Shown here piece by piece: positions 26,587 through 35,915 of a DNA stretch of 64,000 bases (position 1 is the first letter of the stretch; every line of letters starts with the position of its first letter). Both the position numbers and the translations under genes were made by a program. The notes beneath the pieces are model-generated. The model ran no database searches, was not told where the DNA came from, and was given only the letters and a program-made list of their open reading frames with translations. Source of the DNA: Anaerotignum sp. MB30-C6 (lineage in GTDB: Bacteria; Bacillota; Clostridia; Lachnospirales; Anaerotignaceae); the NCBI RefSeq assembly GCF_030908465.1, contig NZ_CP133078.1, forward strand, positions 1,674,001 to 1,738,000, in the 5' to 3' direction.

Positions 26587-27711
26587 TTAAAAAGTAATTT
26601 CACCTGGTTTGTATCCCGTGGGTAACTCTTCTTCACTTAAAAACTCGAAATTTTCATCACGAAGTATTGGTAAAAATACGGAATATGGTATTCTAGTAAA
26701 CTCGCAACCATAATTGCTTGCTCCAAACCATCCGCCCTCTTTGCTACTAAGGTTTAGGCTCCTAGCAAACTTTGTATGATTAGAGCAATCGTGAACTGCC
26801 AAATCCCAATTCTCTTCATCAGCAATTTGCATGAATCTCAAGGTTAATTCCCTACTCCAAATGGGAGAAATGTAACCATGTCTGCAAATGTACATGCTTT
26901 CTCCAAAATAATTATCGATATTATTTGCATTTAGGTGAAGCTCAGCACAATTGATAAAGTCCAGTTTTGTATCAAAGATAGCTTCCTTTTTCTTGAAAAA
27001 ACCATGGAAAAATTCTGGTGTCATGGGGGTTTCAATCCCTACGTTTTTAATGTATTTTTTCGCAATTTTAATGTTTTTAATAACCTTATCTGAACAGTTA
27101 GAAGCCCCTAGGTTAAAGCGAATCTCGTTAAGTCCTGCTTCCCCTAACGCTTTTAACGTCTTCTCGGTAGCCAGGGTTCCATTTGTATATAAGTGTTGAT
27201 GAACTTGTGCATTTTTAAATTTCTTTATGATAGGATAGTACTTTTCAATTTCCATAAAGGGCTCTAGATATACATAGGAAACACCTGTAGGCTTTTGCTG
27301 AATAGAAAGAAGCAAGTCTATATCCTTTTCATAAAACTTTGTACCACCAATTTCCCATAAGCCTTCGCCAATAGGTGGAACTTCGTCAAGTTCCCCGTAG
27401 TTATAGCAAAACTTACACTCTATGTTGCATTTATTGGTTTTTCGAATGGCACTTAACCCCGTTCCCGTCAAACAGGAACGACAGCCTCTGGCGAACTTAT
27501 TTTCATCACCCACAAAATAGGTTTTATGTCCAAAGGTTTTTAAACCTTTGATTTGAGACATGAGCAGTTCATTTCTATGGTCAATGGCCGCCTCAATTTG
27601 AGCAAAGGTGGCATATACGATTTCTTGTTGTTTCGTTAAAATTTCCTCATCCTCAGGCAAAGCAGAGAAAAATTCAAACCACATTAATGCATCTTTTTTT
27701 GATATTTTCAA
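26587..27711 (-). CDS. Radical SAM protein of unknown function
   Basis: A 374-aa radical SAM enzyme. The cluster motif is CNIECKFC (C-x3-C-x2-C, about residues 95-102), preceded by another Cys pair in ARGCRSCLTGTG. TIM-barrel landmarks YVYLEPFMEIE, HQHLYTNGTLA and NEIRFNLGAS follow, and further Cys/His residues (CRHGYISPIW, HDCSNHTKF) lie near the C-terminus. The start is a TTG with GGAGG 7 nt before it. It is monocistronic between the CoA-binding gene and hcp. The substrate cannot be told from sequence; some relatives are annotated only as radical SAM. Confidence 0.85.
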   Translation of the reverse strand: MKISKKDALMWFEFFSALPEDEEILTKQQEIVYATFAQIEAAIDHRNELLMSQIKGLKTFGHKTYFVGDENKFARGCRSCLTGTGLSAIRKTNKCNIECKFCYNYGELDEVPPIGEGLWEIGGTKFYEKDIDLLLSIQQKPTGVSYVYLEPFMEIEKYYPIIKKFKNAQVHQHLYTNGTLATEKTLKALGEAGLNEIRFNLGASNCSDKVIKNIKIAKKYIKNVGIETPMTPEFFHGFFKKKEAIFDTKLDFINCAELHLNANNIDNYFGESMYICRHGYISPIWSRELTLRFMQIADEENWDLAVHDCSNHTKFARSLNLSSKEGGWFGASNYGCEFTRIPYSVFLPILRDENFEFLSEEELPTGYKPGEITF

Positions 27712-28116
27712 AATGGATCCTCCTAATTGTTACCCTTAATATTCAAGAACTTCTTTAAATTACTTTTAATACAAGAAATTGAAACCCTAATTTCCTTAGC
27801 AAAGGTGGGCTGATTCCAATCAAGATAAATTACATATATGGCTCGCCCATTTTATAACATCAACAGTTCTTACTCAACTGTTTACTATTTTTTTGAAGTT
27901 TCATTTTGTGAAAGCTTAAGACCATCACAGTATCGCCACTTTTGGCATTAAAATTAGAAAGTAGCGTTTTGATTATAACATTAAGAAAAAGTTAATACAA
28001 CAAGTGCACTTAGTATTTTTTTGTATTCATAGCACTTAAATAGTATAATTGAAGCATTTAATTCACGCAATATGTAGTAAATGGATTTATCTAAAGTAAG
28101 ACTCATGAAACAACAA
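27712..28116. other. Intergenic, nothing recognised
   Basis: There are no supported frames between the radical SAM start and the hcp terminator. Confidence 0.45.
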
Positions 28117-28154
28117 GAAAAGGAGGGATTAATACGAATTGATTAATCCCTCCT
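28117..28154 (-). terminator. Terminator of hcp
   Basis: A perfect 13-bp stem AGGAGGGATTAAT / ATTAATCCCTCCT is followed by TTTTC on the minus strand. Confidence 0.85.
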
Positions 28155-28189
28155 GTGTGAGTGGTTAAAATAATTTAATTTGATTCATC

Positions 28190-29749
28190 TCATCCAAGGA
28201 TTTTTGCCAAGTCTTCTTCAGGTGTACTGATGGGGGTAATACTATAGTTCTCAACTAAAAAGTTCAAGACATTAGGCGAAATAAAAGCAGGTAGTGTTGG
28301 CCCTAAATAGATATTTTTTACACCTAAAGCTAAGAGGCTTAACAATATGGCAACGGCTTTTTGCTCATACCAAGATAGAACTAGAGTAAGGGGTAAGTCG
28401 TTTACTCCACATTCAAAGGCCTCAGCGAGGGCAAGGGCCACTTTAATTGCACTATAAGAGTCATTACACTGGCCCATGTCTAAAATTCTAGGCAGACCTT
28501 CGATTTCTCCCAGCTCTAAGTCGTTTAAACGATATTTACCGCATGCCAGAGTAAGGATAATGGTATCCATGGGCGTTTTCTTTGCAAAATCCGTATAATA
28601 ACTTCTACCTGGGGCCGCACCATCGCAACCACCGATTAAGAAGAAGTGCTTAATTTTTTCTTTTTTGATAAGGTCAACTATTTTTCCAGCTTCAGATAAC
28701 ACCGTACCATGCCCAAAGCCTGTGGTGACTGTGGTGCCACCGTTAATGCCTGTCATTGGATGATCCTCATCATACCCGCCGCATTCTAAGGCTTTTTCAA
28801 TAACGGGAGTAAAATCTTTATCTTTTCCTATGTGAACAAGCTCTGGATAGGAAACCACGGCTGTGGTAAACACCCGATCTTCATAGCTTTGGCGGACGGG
28901 CATCAAACAGTTTGTAGTAAATAAAATTGGTGCTGGAATATTATGAAATTCCGACTGCTGACTTTGCCAACCTGTGCCAAAGTTACCCTTAAGATGGGTG
29001 TACTCTTTTAGCTTGGGATATCCGTGGGCAGGTAGCATTTCACTATGAGTGTAGATGTTTACCCCTTTATCCTTTGTCTGCTCAAGCAACAGCTTTAGAT
29101 CGTGAAGGTCATGGCCGCTAACAACAATAAATGGCCCTTTCTCAATGGTCAAAGGTACCTCTGTGGGTACAGGTGTACCGTAACTTTCTGTATTGGCTCT
29201 ATCAAGCAGTTCCATACACTTGTAGTTTGCTTCACCTGTTTTTAAAACCAGTGGAAGGAGTTTTTCCATGGAATAATCCTCGCCAATGGCGTGCATTCCC
29301 TCATAGAAGAATTCTGTTACTTCAGGGTCTGTAAAACCAAGAACATAAGCATGGTAAGCATAAGCCGACATACCACGCAAACCAAATAATATTAAAGACT
29401 TTAGGGAGCGTATATCCTCGTTCGCCTCCCATATTTTATTCACATCATAGTTTTCAGCCTCACTGAAAATAGCATTTTTTTCATTTATAATCTCATCAAT
29501 CATCTTTTGAATGGTTTCATTATAAAAGTTCACATTGGTTACAGTGGTGAATAACCCTTCCAGCATAAGCTCATTAGATTTTTTCGTTGCTTTTCCTGAC
29601 TTTACCGCCCTACTAAGACCAATCAAAGCACTGGTCAAGTCATCTTGCAGATTTGCTGTATCTGATTTTTTACCGCAAACACCAGCCCTTCCTTCACAAC
29701 CTGTGTTATGAGCAGTTTGTTGACACTGGAAACAAAACATATCTCCCAT
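28190..29749 (-). CDS. hcp: Hybrid cluster protein / hydroxylamine reductase
   Basis: A 519-aa Hcp. The N-terminal Fe-S cysteines are at 6, 9, 18 and 25 (MFCFQCQQTA, then CEGRAGVC). The hybrid-cluster ligand regions appear later (THSEMLPAHGYPKL, LFTTNCLMPV, IGGCDGA, MGQCNDSYSA). Hcp proteins reduce NO and hydroxylamine and protect anaerobes from nitrosative stress, in the cytoplasm. GGAGG precedes the ATG. No hcr reductase or HcpR/NsrR gene is adjacent. It is monocistronic with its own terminator. Confidence 0.97.
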   Translation of the reverse strand: MGDMFCFQCQQTAHNTGCEGRAGVCGKKSDTANLQDDLTSALIGLSRAVKSGKATKKSNELMLEGLFTTVTNVNFYNETIQKMIDEIINEKNAIFSEAENYDVNKIWEANEDIRSLKSLILFGLRGMSAYAYHAYVLGFTDPEVTEFFYEGMHAIGEDYSMEKLLPLVLKTGEANYKCMELLDRANTESYGTPVPTEVPLTIEKGPFIVVSGHDLHDLKLLLEQTKDKGVNIYTHSEMLPAHGYPKLKEYTHLKGNFGTGWQSQQSEFHNIPAPILFTTNCLMPVRQSYEDRVFTTAVVSYPELVHIGKDKDFTPVIEKALECGGYDEDHPMTGINGGTTVTTGFGHGTVLSEAGKIVDLIKKEKIKHFFLIGGCDGAAPGRSYYTDFAKKTPMDTIILTLACGKYRLNDLELGEIEGLPRILDMGQCNDSYSAIKVALALAEAFECGVNDLPLTLVLSWYEQKAVAILLSLLALGVKNIYLGPTLPAFISPNVLNFLVENYSITPISTPEEDLAKILG

Positions 29750-29884
29750 ATTATTCCTCCTTAATATTTTTTTACGGATTTAATACCGTTTTTAAAGAAA
29801 CTTATATCATTGAAATAAATAAACCCTAATAAAAAGGTTTCCCATACTCATTATTCTTTTTTTACCAAATTTTATACATATTTT

Positions 29885-29921
29885 GATATAAAAAAGTTGC
29901 TTACCCATTGGGAAACAACTT
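29885..29921 (-). terminator. Orphan terminator-like hairpin upstream of hcp
   Basis: Minus-strand AAGTTG...CAACTT with inner CCCAATGGG pairing is followed by TTTTTT. It lies about 140 nt before the hcp start and about 420 nt after the pflB terminator, so it may end an unseen short transcript or attenuate an hcp leader. Confidence 0.55.
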
Positions 29922-30335
29922 GTAAAAATTCTATCATTTTAACATCTTAAAGTGCTTGTGTTTATCGGTTATTATCTTTCGACACGTGAGAATGCCTAGA
30001 AGATAAAGTCCTCATGGCATTAAGCAGAGCATTTATTAGAATCAACTCAAGTGGGCGTTGAACTGGTTGTTACTCTGGCTCTTAGCTTTCCTTCCCCAGA
30101 TTTTTTACTTTTTGAAGAAGGAAACTTTCTATTATTCCCTGGCCATTCAACTTTCATGATTACTTTAAAGAAATGCCCCAATATTTTCGCTTTAGGCAAG
30201 CTACTTACATTTCAAATTACTACAAGCACTATTTTACCGCCATAGCAAGTTGCATACTTCTTGGTAGAAAAAATTTTTGTTTATTTTATAACCCCACTCT
30301 ACTTTTTTACGTCCAGTTGTTTGCCGAAATAGAAA
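29922..30335. other. Intergenic between pflB and hcp, nothing firmly supported
   Basis: A 36-codon minus-strand frame starting MKVEWPGNN (near 30157) lacks a ribosome site. An inverted AATGCC/GGCATT pair lies at about 29992-30020. No known RNA family was recognised. Confidence 0.4.
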
Positions 30336-30369
30336 TAAAAAAAGGTGAGATTAAAAGCACAATCTCACC
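30336..30369 (-). terminator. Terminator of pflAB
   Basis: GGTGAGATT / AATCTCACC with an 8-nt loop is followed by seven T on the minus strand. Confidence 0.88.
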
Positions 30370-30405
30370 CAAAACAATTATTTTATTTTAATTTTAAGAA
30401 AACCG

Positions 30406-32634
30406 TTAAACTGTTTCATGGAAAGTTCTTTTGATGACTTCAAGCTGCTGATCACGAGTCAAACGGTTGAAATTTACCGCATACCCAGAAACACGAATGG
30501 TAAGGGTAGGATATTTTTCGGGATTTTCCATGGCATCAATTAAAATATCTCTATTCATTACGTTTACGTTCAAATGGTGGGCACCTTGGAAGAAGTAGCC
30601 ATCTAAAATATGAATGAGGTTTTCAATACGCTGTTCCTTTTCTTTTCCCAATGCATCAGGCACGATAGAAAATGTGTTGGAAACACCATCTTGGCAAACG
30701 TTTCTATAGGGAATTTTTGCCACGGAGTTTAAAGATGCAAGGGCTCCGTTTTCATCTCGTCCATGCATGGGGTTTGCACCAGGGGCAAAGGGCTCCCCAA
30801 ACTTTCTGCCATCCGGAGTACTTCCCGTCTTTTTGCCATACATTACATTACTTGTTATGGTGAGTGCAGACAAAGTATGCTTGGCATTGCGATAAATTGG
30901 GTGTTTTTTCAAAGCATTGGAAAAATGCGTTGCGATGGCAACGGCAATATCATCTACTCTATCGTCATCATTGCCATATTGGGGGTAATCCCCTTCTACT
31001 TTAAAGTCTACCGTTACGCCATGTTCATCACGGATTGCCGTTACTTTCCCATACTTAATTGCGGAAAGAGAGTCGGCAGCCACAGATACACCTGCAAAGC
31101 CAAAAGCAGTAAGACGCTCAACATCCCGATCATGCAGGGCCATTTGACTTGCTTCATAAGCATATTTATCATGCATATAGTGGATGATATTAATGCTATC
31201 AACATACAGCTCTGCCACGTAATCCAATACCTTTTTATAGCGGTCCAGCACCTCTTCAAAAACTAAAACATCCCCCTGAATTGGTTCAATATTTGGTACA
31301 ACAGGCACTTTTTGTAATTCATCCACACCGCCATTCATTGCCAAAAGAAGAGATTTTGCAATATTCGCTCTTGCGCCGAAAAATTGCATTTGTTTGCCTA
31401 CACGCATTGCAGATACACAGCAAGAAATTGCATAGTCATCTCCATACAAAGGACGCATGATATCATCATTTTCATACTGAATAGAGTCTGTTTCGATACT
31501 CATTTTTGCACAATATGCTTTAAAGGCATAGGGTAAATCCCTGCTCCAAAGAACGGTCATATTGGGTTCTGGGGCAGTCCCTAAGTTTGTAAGGGTATGT
31601 AAATAGCGGAAGGAAGACTTTGTCACCAGTGGTGTGCCGTTATTGCTGATACCACCAATGGCTTCTGTAATCCAAGTAGGGTCGCCGCCAAATAATTCGT
31701 TGTACTCGGGGGTTCTCAAATGACGCACCAATCTTAATTTTATAATAAACTGATCAATTAACTCCTGTGCCTCTTTTTCAGTAATGGTACCGTTTTTCAA
31801 ATCTCTTTCAATATAAATATCCAAAAATGTAGAAGTACGTCCCAAGGAGATTGCTGCCCCATTGTTTTCTTTTACGCCTGCAAGGTAAGCCATATACAAA
31901 AACTGTACTGCTTCATGGGCATTTTTAGCGGGCTGGCTAATATCAACATCATATTTGAAAGCCATGGATTTCATTTCTTTCAAAGCCCTAATTTGCATTC
32001 TTAATTCTTCTCTTGTGCGAATGCGCTCATCTGTCATGGCACCATCAAATTCAACTAATTCTCTTTCTTTTTCCTGGATTAAAAAGTCTACGCCATACAA
32101 GGAAACCCTTCTATAATCGCCAATCACACGGCCACGGCCATAAGCATCAGGCAAGCCGGTCAGCAAACCCACGTGTCTGGCAACCTTTGTTCTTTCAGGA
32201 TAAGCGTCAAAAACACCTTCATTATGGGTTTTTCTGTATGCGTGAAAGTTATTTTCTACTTCAGAATTCAATTTATAACCATATTGATCCAAAGCACTGG
32301 TAGCCATTTTTAAGCCCCCATATAAATTTACGATTCTCTTTAACGGAGCATCTGTTTGTAACCCTAAAATAACTTCGTTATCTTCGTCAATGTAGCCAGG
32401 AGCGAAATTGTCTATTCCTGAAATAATATTGGTTTCAACATCTAAAATCCCCGTTTTCATTTCTTCAACGATTAATTCGTGACACTTGTCCCAAACTTTT
32501 TTTGTTTTTTCGCTAACACCTTCTAAAAAGGAATCATCACCTTCGTATAAAGAATAGTTTTTTTGAATAAAATTATGTACATCAATTTCTTCTGTCCAGC
32601 TTCCTGTTTCAAATCCCTGCCATGCTGTTTTCAT
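30406..32634 (-). CDS. pflB: Formate C-acetyltransferase (pyruvate formate-lyase)
   Basis: A 742-aa glycyl-radical enzyme converting pyruvate and CoA to acetyl-CoA and formate. The catalytic Cys-Cys pair is in [11 protein letters not shown] and the radical glycine in RVSGYAVNF near the C-terminus. The start was placed at the ATG at 32632-32634, preceded by AAAGGA. The frame extends 11 codons further, but that part overlaps the end of pflA. pflA ends 4 nt before this start, so activase and enzyme form one operon, unusual in having pflA first. The operon leader is a ZTP riboswitch. Confidence 0.97.
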   Translation of the reverse strand: MKTAWQGFETGSWTEEIDVHNFIQKNYSLYEGDDSFLEGVSEKTKKVWDKCHELIVEEMKTGILDVETNIISGIDNFAPGYIDEDNEVILGLQTDAPLKRIVNLYGGLKMATSALDQYGYKLNSEVENNFHAYRKTHNEGVFDAYPERTKVARHVGLLTGLPDAYGRGRVIGDYRRVSLYGVDFLIQEKERELVEFDGAMTDERIRTREELRMQIRALKEMKSMAFKYDVDISQPAKNAHEAVQFLYMAYLAGVKENNGAAISLGRTSTFLDIYIERDLKNGTITEKEAQELIDQFIIKLRLVRHLRTPEYNELFGGDPTWITEAIGGISNNGTPLVTKSSFRYLHTLTNLGTAPEPNMTVLWSRDLPYAFKAYCAKMSIETDSIQYENDDIMRPLYGDDYAISCCVSAMRVGKQMQFFGARANIAKSLLLAMNGGVDELQKVPVVPNIEPIQGDVLVFEEVLDRYKKVLDYVAELYVDSINIIHYMHDKYAYEASQMALHDRDVERLTAFGFAGVSVAADSLSAIKYGKVTAIRDEHGVTVDFKVEGDYPQYGNDDDRVDDIAVAIATHFSNALKKHPIYRNAKHTLSALTITSNVMYGKKTGSTPDGRKFGEPFAPGANPMHGRDENGALASLNSVAKIPYRNVCQDGVSNTFSIVPDALGKEKEQRIENLIHILDGYFFQGAHHLNVNVMNRDILIDAMENPEKYPTLTIRVSGYAVNFNRLTRDQQLEVIKRTFHETV

Positions 32635-32638
32635 TTTA

Positions 32639-33370
32639 TCAATCCTTTCTTGGTTCCATGGATACAATATCTAAAATCATGTTCTGAAGTTGTTTCGTTT
32701 TTTCTTTACACATGGGTAACGTATCTTTTAAAGGATAATGTTTGCCCATTACGCTATATTTTTCAACCCCTAATATATGGTAAGGCAACAGTTCTACTTT
32801 TTCCACGTTGGCTATTGTTTTGATGTACGCCCCAAGGCTTTTTATATGGCTTTGGGAGTCGGTCAAATTTGGTACTACAACGTGGCGAATCCAAAGAGGG
32901 GTTGCACTTTTCTGTACAGCCTCTAAAAATTTTGTGGGCACAGAAAAATCCCCGTCAGTCAAAGCATTGTAATCCTGCTGTAAGTAATGCTTTATATCAA
33001 AAATCACCAAGTCTGTATACTTTAAAAGCTCCTCATAATCTCCATATCCATACCCTGCCGTATCAAGGCAAGTAGAGATATTCGCCTCTTTACAGGCTTT
33101 AAACAGCTCTGTTAAAAATTCAATCTGTAAAAGTGGCTCTCCTCCGGAACAGGTTACACCGCCCGTATCGCCATAGTAAGGTTGATATCGTTTCAGCATT
33201 TTTATGATTTCACTGACACTCATTTCTCTACCGGCTTCCACCTGCCAAGTATCAGGGTTATGACAGTATTTGCATCGAAGGATACAACCTTGAAAAAAGA
33301 GAACGGTTCTAATGCCTGGGCCATCCACCAGCCCCATAGACTCCACAGAGTGAATTCTACCTCTTTGCAC
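32639..33370 (-). CDS. pflA: Pyruvate formate-lyase activating enzyme
   Basis: A 243-aa radical SAM activase that makes the glycyl radical on PflB. The N-terminal [17 protein letters not shown] leads into the cluster motif CILRCKYC (C-x3-C-x2-C); [13 protein letters not shown] and DTAGYG follow. The start is a GTG (33368-33370) with GAGGTG upstream. It is the first gene of the pflA-pflB operon, directly downstream of the ZTP riboswitch. Confidence 0.96.
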   Translation of the reverse strand: MQRGRIHSVESMGLVDGPGIRTVLFFQGCILRCKYCHNPDTWQVEAGREMSVSEIIKMLKRYQPYYGDTGGVTCSGGEPLLQIEFLTELFKACKEANISTCLDTAGYGYGDYEELLKYTDLVIFDIKHYLQQDYNALTDGDFSVPTKFLEAVQKSATPLWIRHVVVPNLTDSQSHIKSLGAYIKTIANVEKVELLPYHILGVEKYSVMGKHYPLKDTLPMCKEKTKQLQNMILDIVSMEPRKD

Positions 33371-33412
33371 ATAATCACCTCTTTCTATCCAATTTTTCCA
33401 AATTTTTCAAAT

Positions 33413-33508
33413 AGAAAAAGCCGACAATCTGGGCTTTTTCTGCCCAGACGGTCGGCTTGTGTAAACGATTATACTTCACGTGGTCAACCCACTATTCCGT
33501 CAGTCATA
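33413..33508 (-). promoter_or_regulatory. ZTP (pfl motif) riboswitch upstream of pflAB
   Basis: On the minus strand the conserved first half TGACTGACGG leads into a GTGG/CCAC hairpin and GAAGTAT. The conserved second half GCCGACCGTCTGGGCA follows. The second half doubles as the 5' arm of a terminator (GCCGACCGTCTGGGC / GCCCAGATTGTCGGC, then TTTTT). ZTP/ZMP binding should disrupt that terminator and switch pflAB on when 10-formyl-THF is short. Recognised from the conserved strings; not folded computationally. Confidence 0.92.
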
Positions 33509-33522
33509 TAATCTATGCTCTG

Positions 33523-33551
33523 ATATTAGCATGACTTTTTTTCATTGTCAA
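33523..33551 (-). promoter_or_regulatory. Promoter of the pflAB operon
   Basis: A perfect TTGACA (33546-33551), a 17-nt spacer and TAATAT (33523-33528) on the minus strand, just upstream of the riboswitch. Confidence 0.85.
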
Positions 33552-33590
33552 ATATATTTTTTAGTACTTTATATAAAAATATTGATACTT

Positions 33591-33695
33591 TTGCAAGATG
33601 ATTCAGACGGATATAATAGATAATTCGAAAAATAACACTGCATAAAATGCAACTATTTTAATTAATTTATACAGGTAGTGCTACCTGTTTTTTTG
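33591..33695 (+). ncRNA. Candidate small RNA with its own promoter and terminator
   Basis: TATAAT (33612-33617) has a weak -35 (TTTGCA, 16-nt spacing) upstream. About 55 nt downstream is a perfect terminator, ACAGGTAG / CTACCTGT with a 2-nt loop and seven T (33671-33695). No open frame lies between, so the predicted transcript is about 70 nt. No known family was recognised; entirely inferred from signals. Confidence 0.35.
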
Positions 33696-33960
33696 TATGT
33701 GGATTTCGTTTTATTTTTAATGAAAGCGAGTTAGAACTTAATAACATCAGCGAATGGGCTAAGTGTATCTAAAGGTTATCTAAGACTATTTTTGCCGTGT
33801 TTTTTGGCTTCTTATGTTAAACAACTTTGTTGTATACCTTTTCATAAATTGAATTGGATATTACGATCCACTACCATAGTTAGATAGGCAGAACTGGCTT
33901 TTTCTATCTCTAAAAATAATAATAAAAAATAACGAAAAAAGAATCTCTAATTTTTATGGC

Positions 33961-33989
33961 TTGACTTTAGCTTTAAGTTATGGTAACGT
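33961..33989 (+). promoter_or_regulatory. Promoter of the T-box/NSS transporter unit
   Basis: TTGACT (33961-33966), a 17-nt spacer and a weak -10, TAACGT (33984-33989); the predicted start is where the T-box leader begins. Confidence 0.5.
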
Positions 33990-33997
33990 AGTCTTCG

Positions 33998-34267
33998 ATA
34001 TCATAATGCGTTGAAAGAAACGAGTAGAGCGGTAAAAGTTTTGCAGAGAGCATCCGGTTGGTGAAAGGATGTAAACGGACTGTCTTGAATACATTCTGGA
34101 GCAGCTGCCCGAAAATTTTTGGTAGGGTTAGACGGGAACGCCCGATATAGCGTTACGTGTGTGTTAGCACACAATAAGGAGTATTCCAAGAGGAATACTT
34201 AAACCAGAGGTGGTACCACGAATTTTTCGTCCTCTGTCCCTTTTCCTAGGGACAGAGGACTTTTTTA
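33998..34267 (+). promoter_or_regulatory. T-box riboswitch, Tyr-specific, upstream of the NSS transporter
   Basis: Core GAGGTGGTACCACG lies at 34207-34220. Stem I landmarks GAGAGC and CTGGAGC are present. The specifier position, aligned on CTGGAGC with the Phe T-box of this window, reads TAC (34090-34092), a Tyr codon, in GAATACATT. The UGGU bulge fits a tRNA ending ACCA. The terminator is a perfect 12-bp stem GTCCTCTGTCCC / GGGACAGAGGAC followed by six T (34229-34266). Expression should rise when tRNA-Tyr is uncharged. Confidence 0.93.
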
Positions 34268-34320
34268 TTCAAAAATTATTAACCATTAAAAAGTAGGAAC
34301 TAAATTTAGGAGGCATTAAG

Positions 34321-35658
34321 ATGGAGATGAAAAAGAAAGAACATTCAGGAGGGTTTCGCAGTCGCTGGGGATTTATTTTAGCTTCTGTGGGTTCTGCCGT
34401 TGGCATGGCAAACGTATGGGGATTCCCTAATAAATTAGGCAGTAATGGCGGCGGTGCGTTTTTAATCGCATATCTATTTTTTATATTCATTTTCAGCTAT
34501 GTGGGCTTACCTGCTGAGTTTGCCATTGGACGCCGTTCAAAAACAGGAACCTTGGGTTCCTATGAAAATGCTTGGAGTACGAGAAGTAAAATTGCGGGGA
34601 AAACTGGTGGAATTGTTGCCTGGTTACCGTTAGCAGGCTCAATGTGTATCGCAATTGGTTATGCTGTTATTGTTGCTTATGTGTTAAAAGCTTTATTTAA
34701 CTCATTGACAGGAACATTAATGTCGGTAGACACGGCTACATGGTTTGAATCTTTTGCACTTACGCCTTACTCTGTAATTCCGTTCCACATTATTGTTGTA
34801 ATCGGAACATTATTTACACTATTTTTAGGGGCAAAAAGCATTGAAAGAACCAATAAAATCATGATGCCAGTTTTCTTTACCATTTTCGTTATTTTAGCAA
34901 TCCGAGTGGCAATGCTTCCAAATGTAATGGAAGGCTACTTATTTATGTTTGTACCCCGTTGGGAGGCACTGAAAGACCCTATGGTGTGGATTTGGGCCAT
35001 GGGCCAAGCCTTCTTTTCCCTATCTATCACTGGTAGTGGTATGATTGTTTATGGTGCTTACTTAGGGGAACAGGAAGATGTTATTGCGGTGTCTCGCAAA
35101 ACTGCAATTTTTGACACCATTGCAGCCCTTATTGCTGCTTTGGTTATTATTCCAGCATGTTTTTCTTATCAGCTTGACGTTGGAGCGGGCCCTAGCTTGC
35201 TTTTTGTTACACTGCCAACCATTTTACAAGATATACCAATGGGTCGTATTTTTGCAATTATATTATACGTTGCCATGATTTTTGCGGGTATCAGCTCTTT
35301 GCAAAATATGTTTGAGGCGGTATGTGAGTCTCTGTTACATAAGTTCCCCAAACTTAGCCGGAAAGCCGTACTTACAATTTTGTGCTTCATTTGTTTGGGA
35401 ATTGGAATCAATATGGAAGCCATCTTCCATTGGGGACCATGGATGGATCTCGTTTCCATTTATATCATTCCCATTGGTGCTACATTAGGTGCTGCTTCTT
35501 GGTTTTGGGTAATGAAGAAAGAAGATTTGCTTGCTGAAATCAATAAAGGTGGATCAAAAACACAGGGCAATATATGGCATTTTATTGGCCGTTATGTATA
35601 TGTTCCCTTTGCCATTATCCTTTGTTGCGTCGCTTTGTTTATGAAAGTTGCATTCTAA
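34321..35658 (+). CDS. Sodium:neurotransmitter symporter (NSS/SNF) family transporter, predicted tyrosine importer
   Basis: A 445-aa polytopic protein with 11-12 TM segments. The NSS TM1 signature is ASVGSAVGMANVWGFPNKLG, with the unwound substrate/Na+ site; GNG-like SNGGGAF follows, and SITGSGMIVYGAYL marks TM6. NSS proteins are Na+-coupled amino-acid importers, and Tyt1 of Fusobacterium is a Tyr-specific member. The specificity here is inferred from the upstream Tyr T-box, not from the protein. GGAGG lies 7 nt before the ATG. The gene is monocistronic. Confidence 0.93.
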   Translation: MEMKKKEHSGGFRSRWGFILASVGSAVGMANVWGFPNKLGSNGGGAFLIAYLFFIFIFSYVGLPAEFAIGRRSKTGTLGSYENAWSTRSKIAGKTGGIVAWLPLAGSMCIAIGYAVIVAYVLKALFNSLTGTLMSVDTATWFESFALTPYSVIPFHIIVVIGTLFTLFLGAKSIERTNKIMMPVFFTIFVILAIRVAMLPNVMEGYLFMFVPRWEALKDPMVWIWAMGQAFFSLSITGSGMIVYGAYLGEQEDVIAVSRKTAIFDTIAALIAALVIIPACFSYQLDVGAGPSLLFVTLPTILQDIPMGRIFAIILYVAMIFAGISSLQNMFEAVCESLLHKFPKLSRKAVLTILCFICLGIGINMEAIFHWGPWMDLVSIYIIPIGATLGAASWFWVMKKEDLLAEINKGGSKTQGNIWHFIGRYVYVPFAIILCCVALFMKVAF

Positions 35659-35699
35659 ATAAAGAAAGTTCATGCAATATCCAATGAAATTTTAAGGGT

Positions 35700-35738
35700 T
35701 AAAAACCAACTTATCAATGGACTTATTGGTTGTTTTTG
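35700..35738 (+). terminator. First hairpin after the NSS transporter
   Basis: AAAACCAA and TTGGTTGTTTT flank a 16-nt loop with a T-rich tail. It may act in tandem with the stronger hairpin downstream. Confidence 0.5.
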
Positions 35739-35763
35739 CGTATGCTATAACTAAATTTTTAAA

Positions 35764-35809
35764 AAGCAAACCAGCTACACTCGATAGAGACAGCTGATTT
35801 GCTTTTTTT
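35764..35809 (+). terminator. Terminator of the NSS transporter gene
   Basis: AGCAAACCAGCT pairs with AGCTGATTTGCT with one mismatch, followed by seven T. Confidence 0.75.
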
Positions 35810-35915
35810 ATTGTGCTTTTAACTCCAAGCCTCATAAACAAAGACATTCACCTATGAAAGTAATGCTGGCATTCTCCCCCAGCCCAAGCAACACAAACTG
35901 AAGGTATGATTTTAG

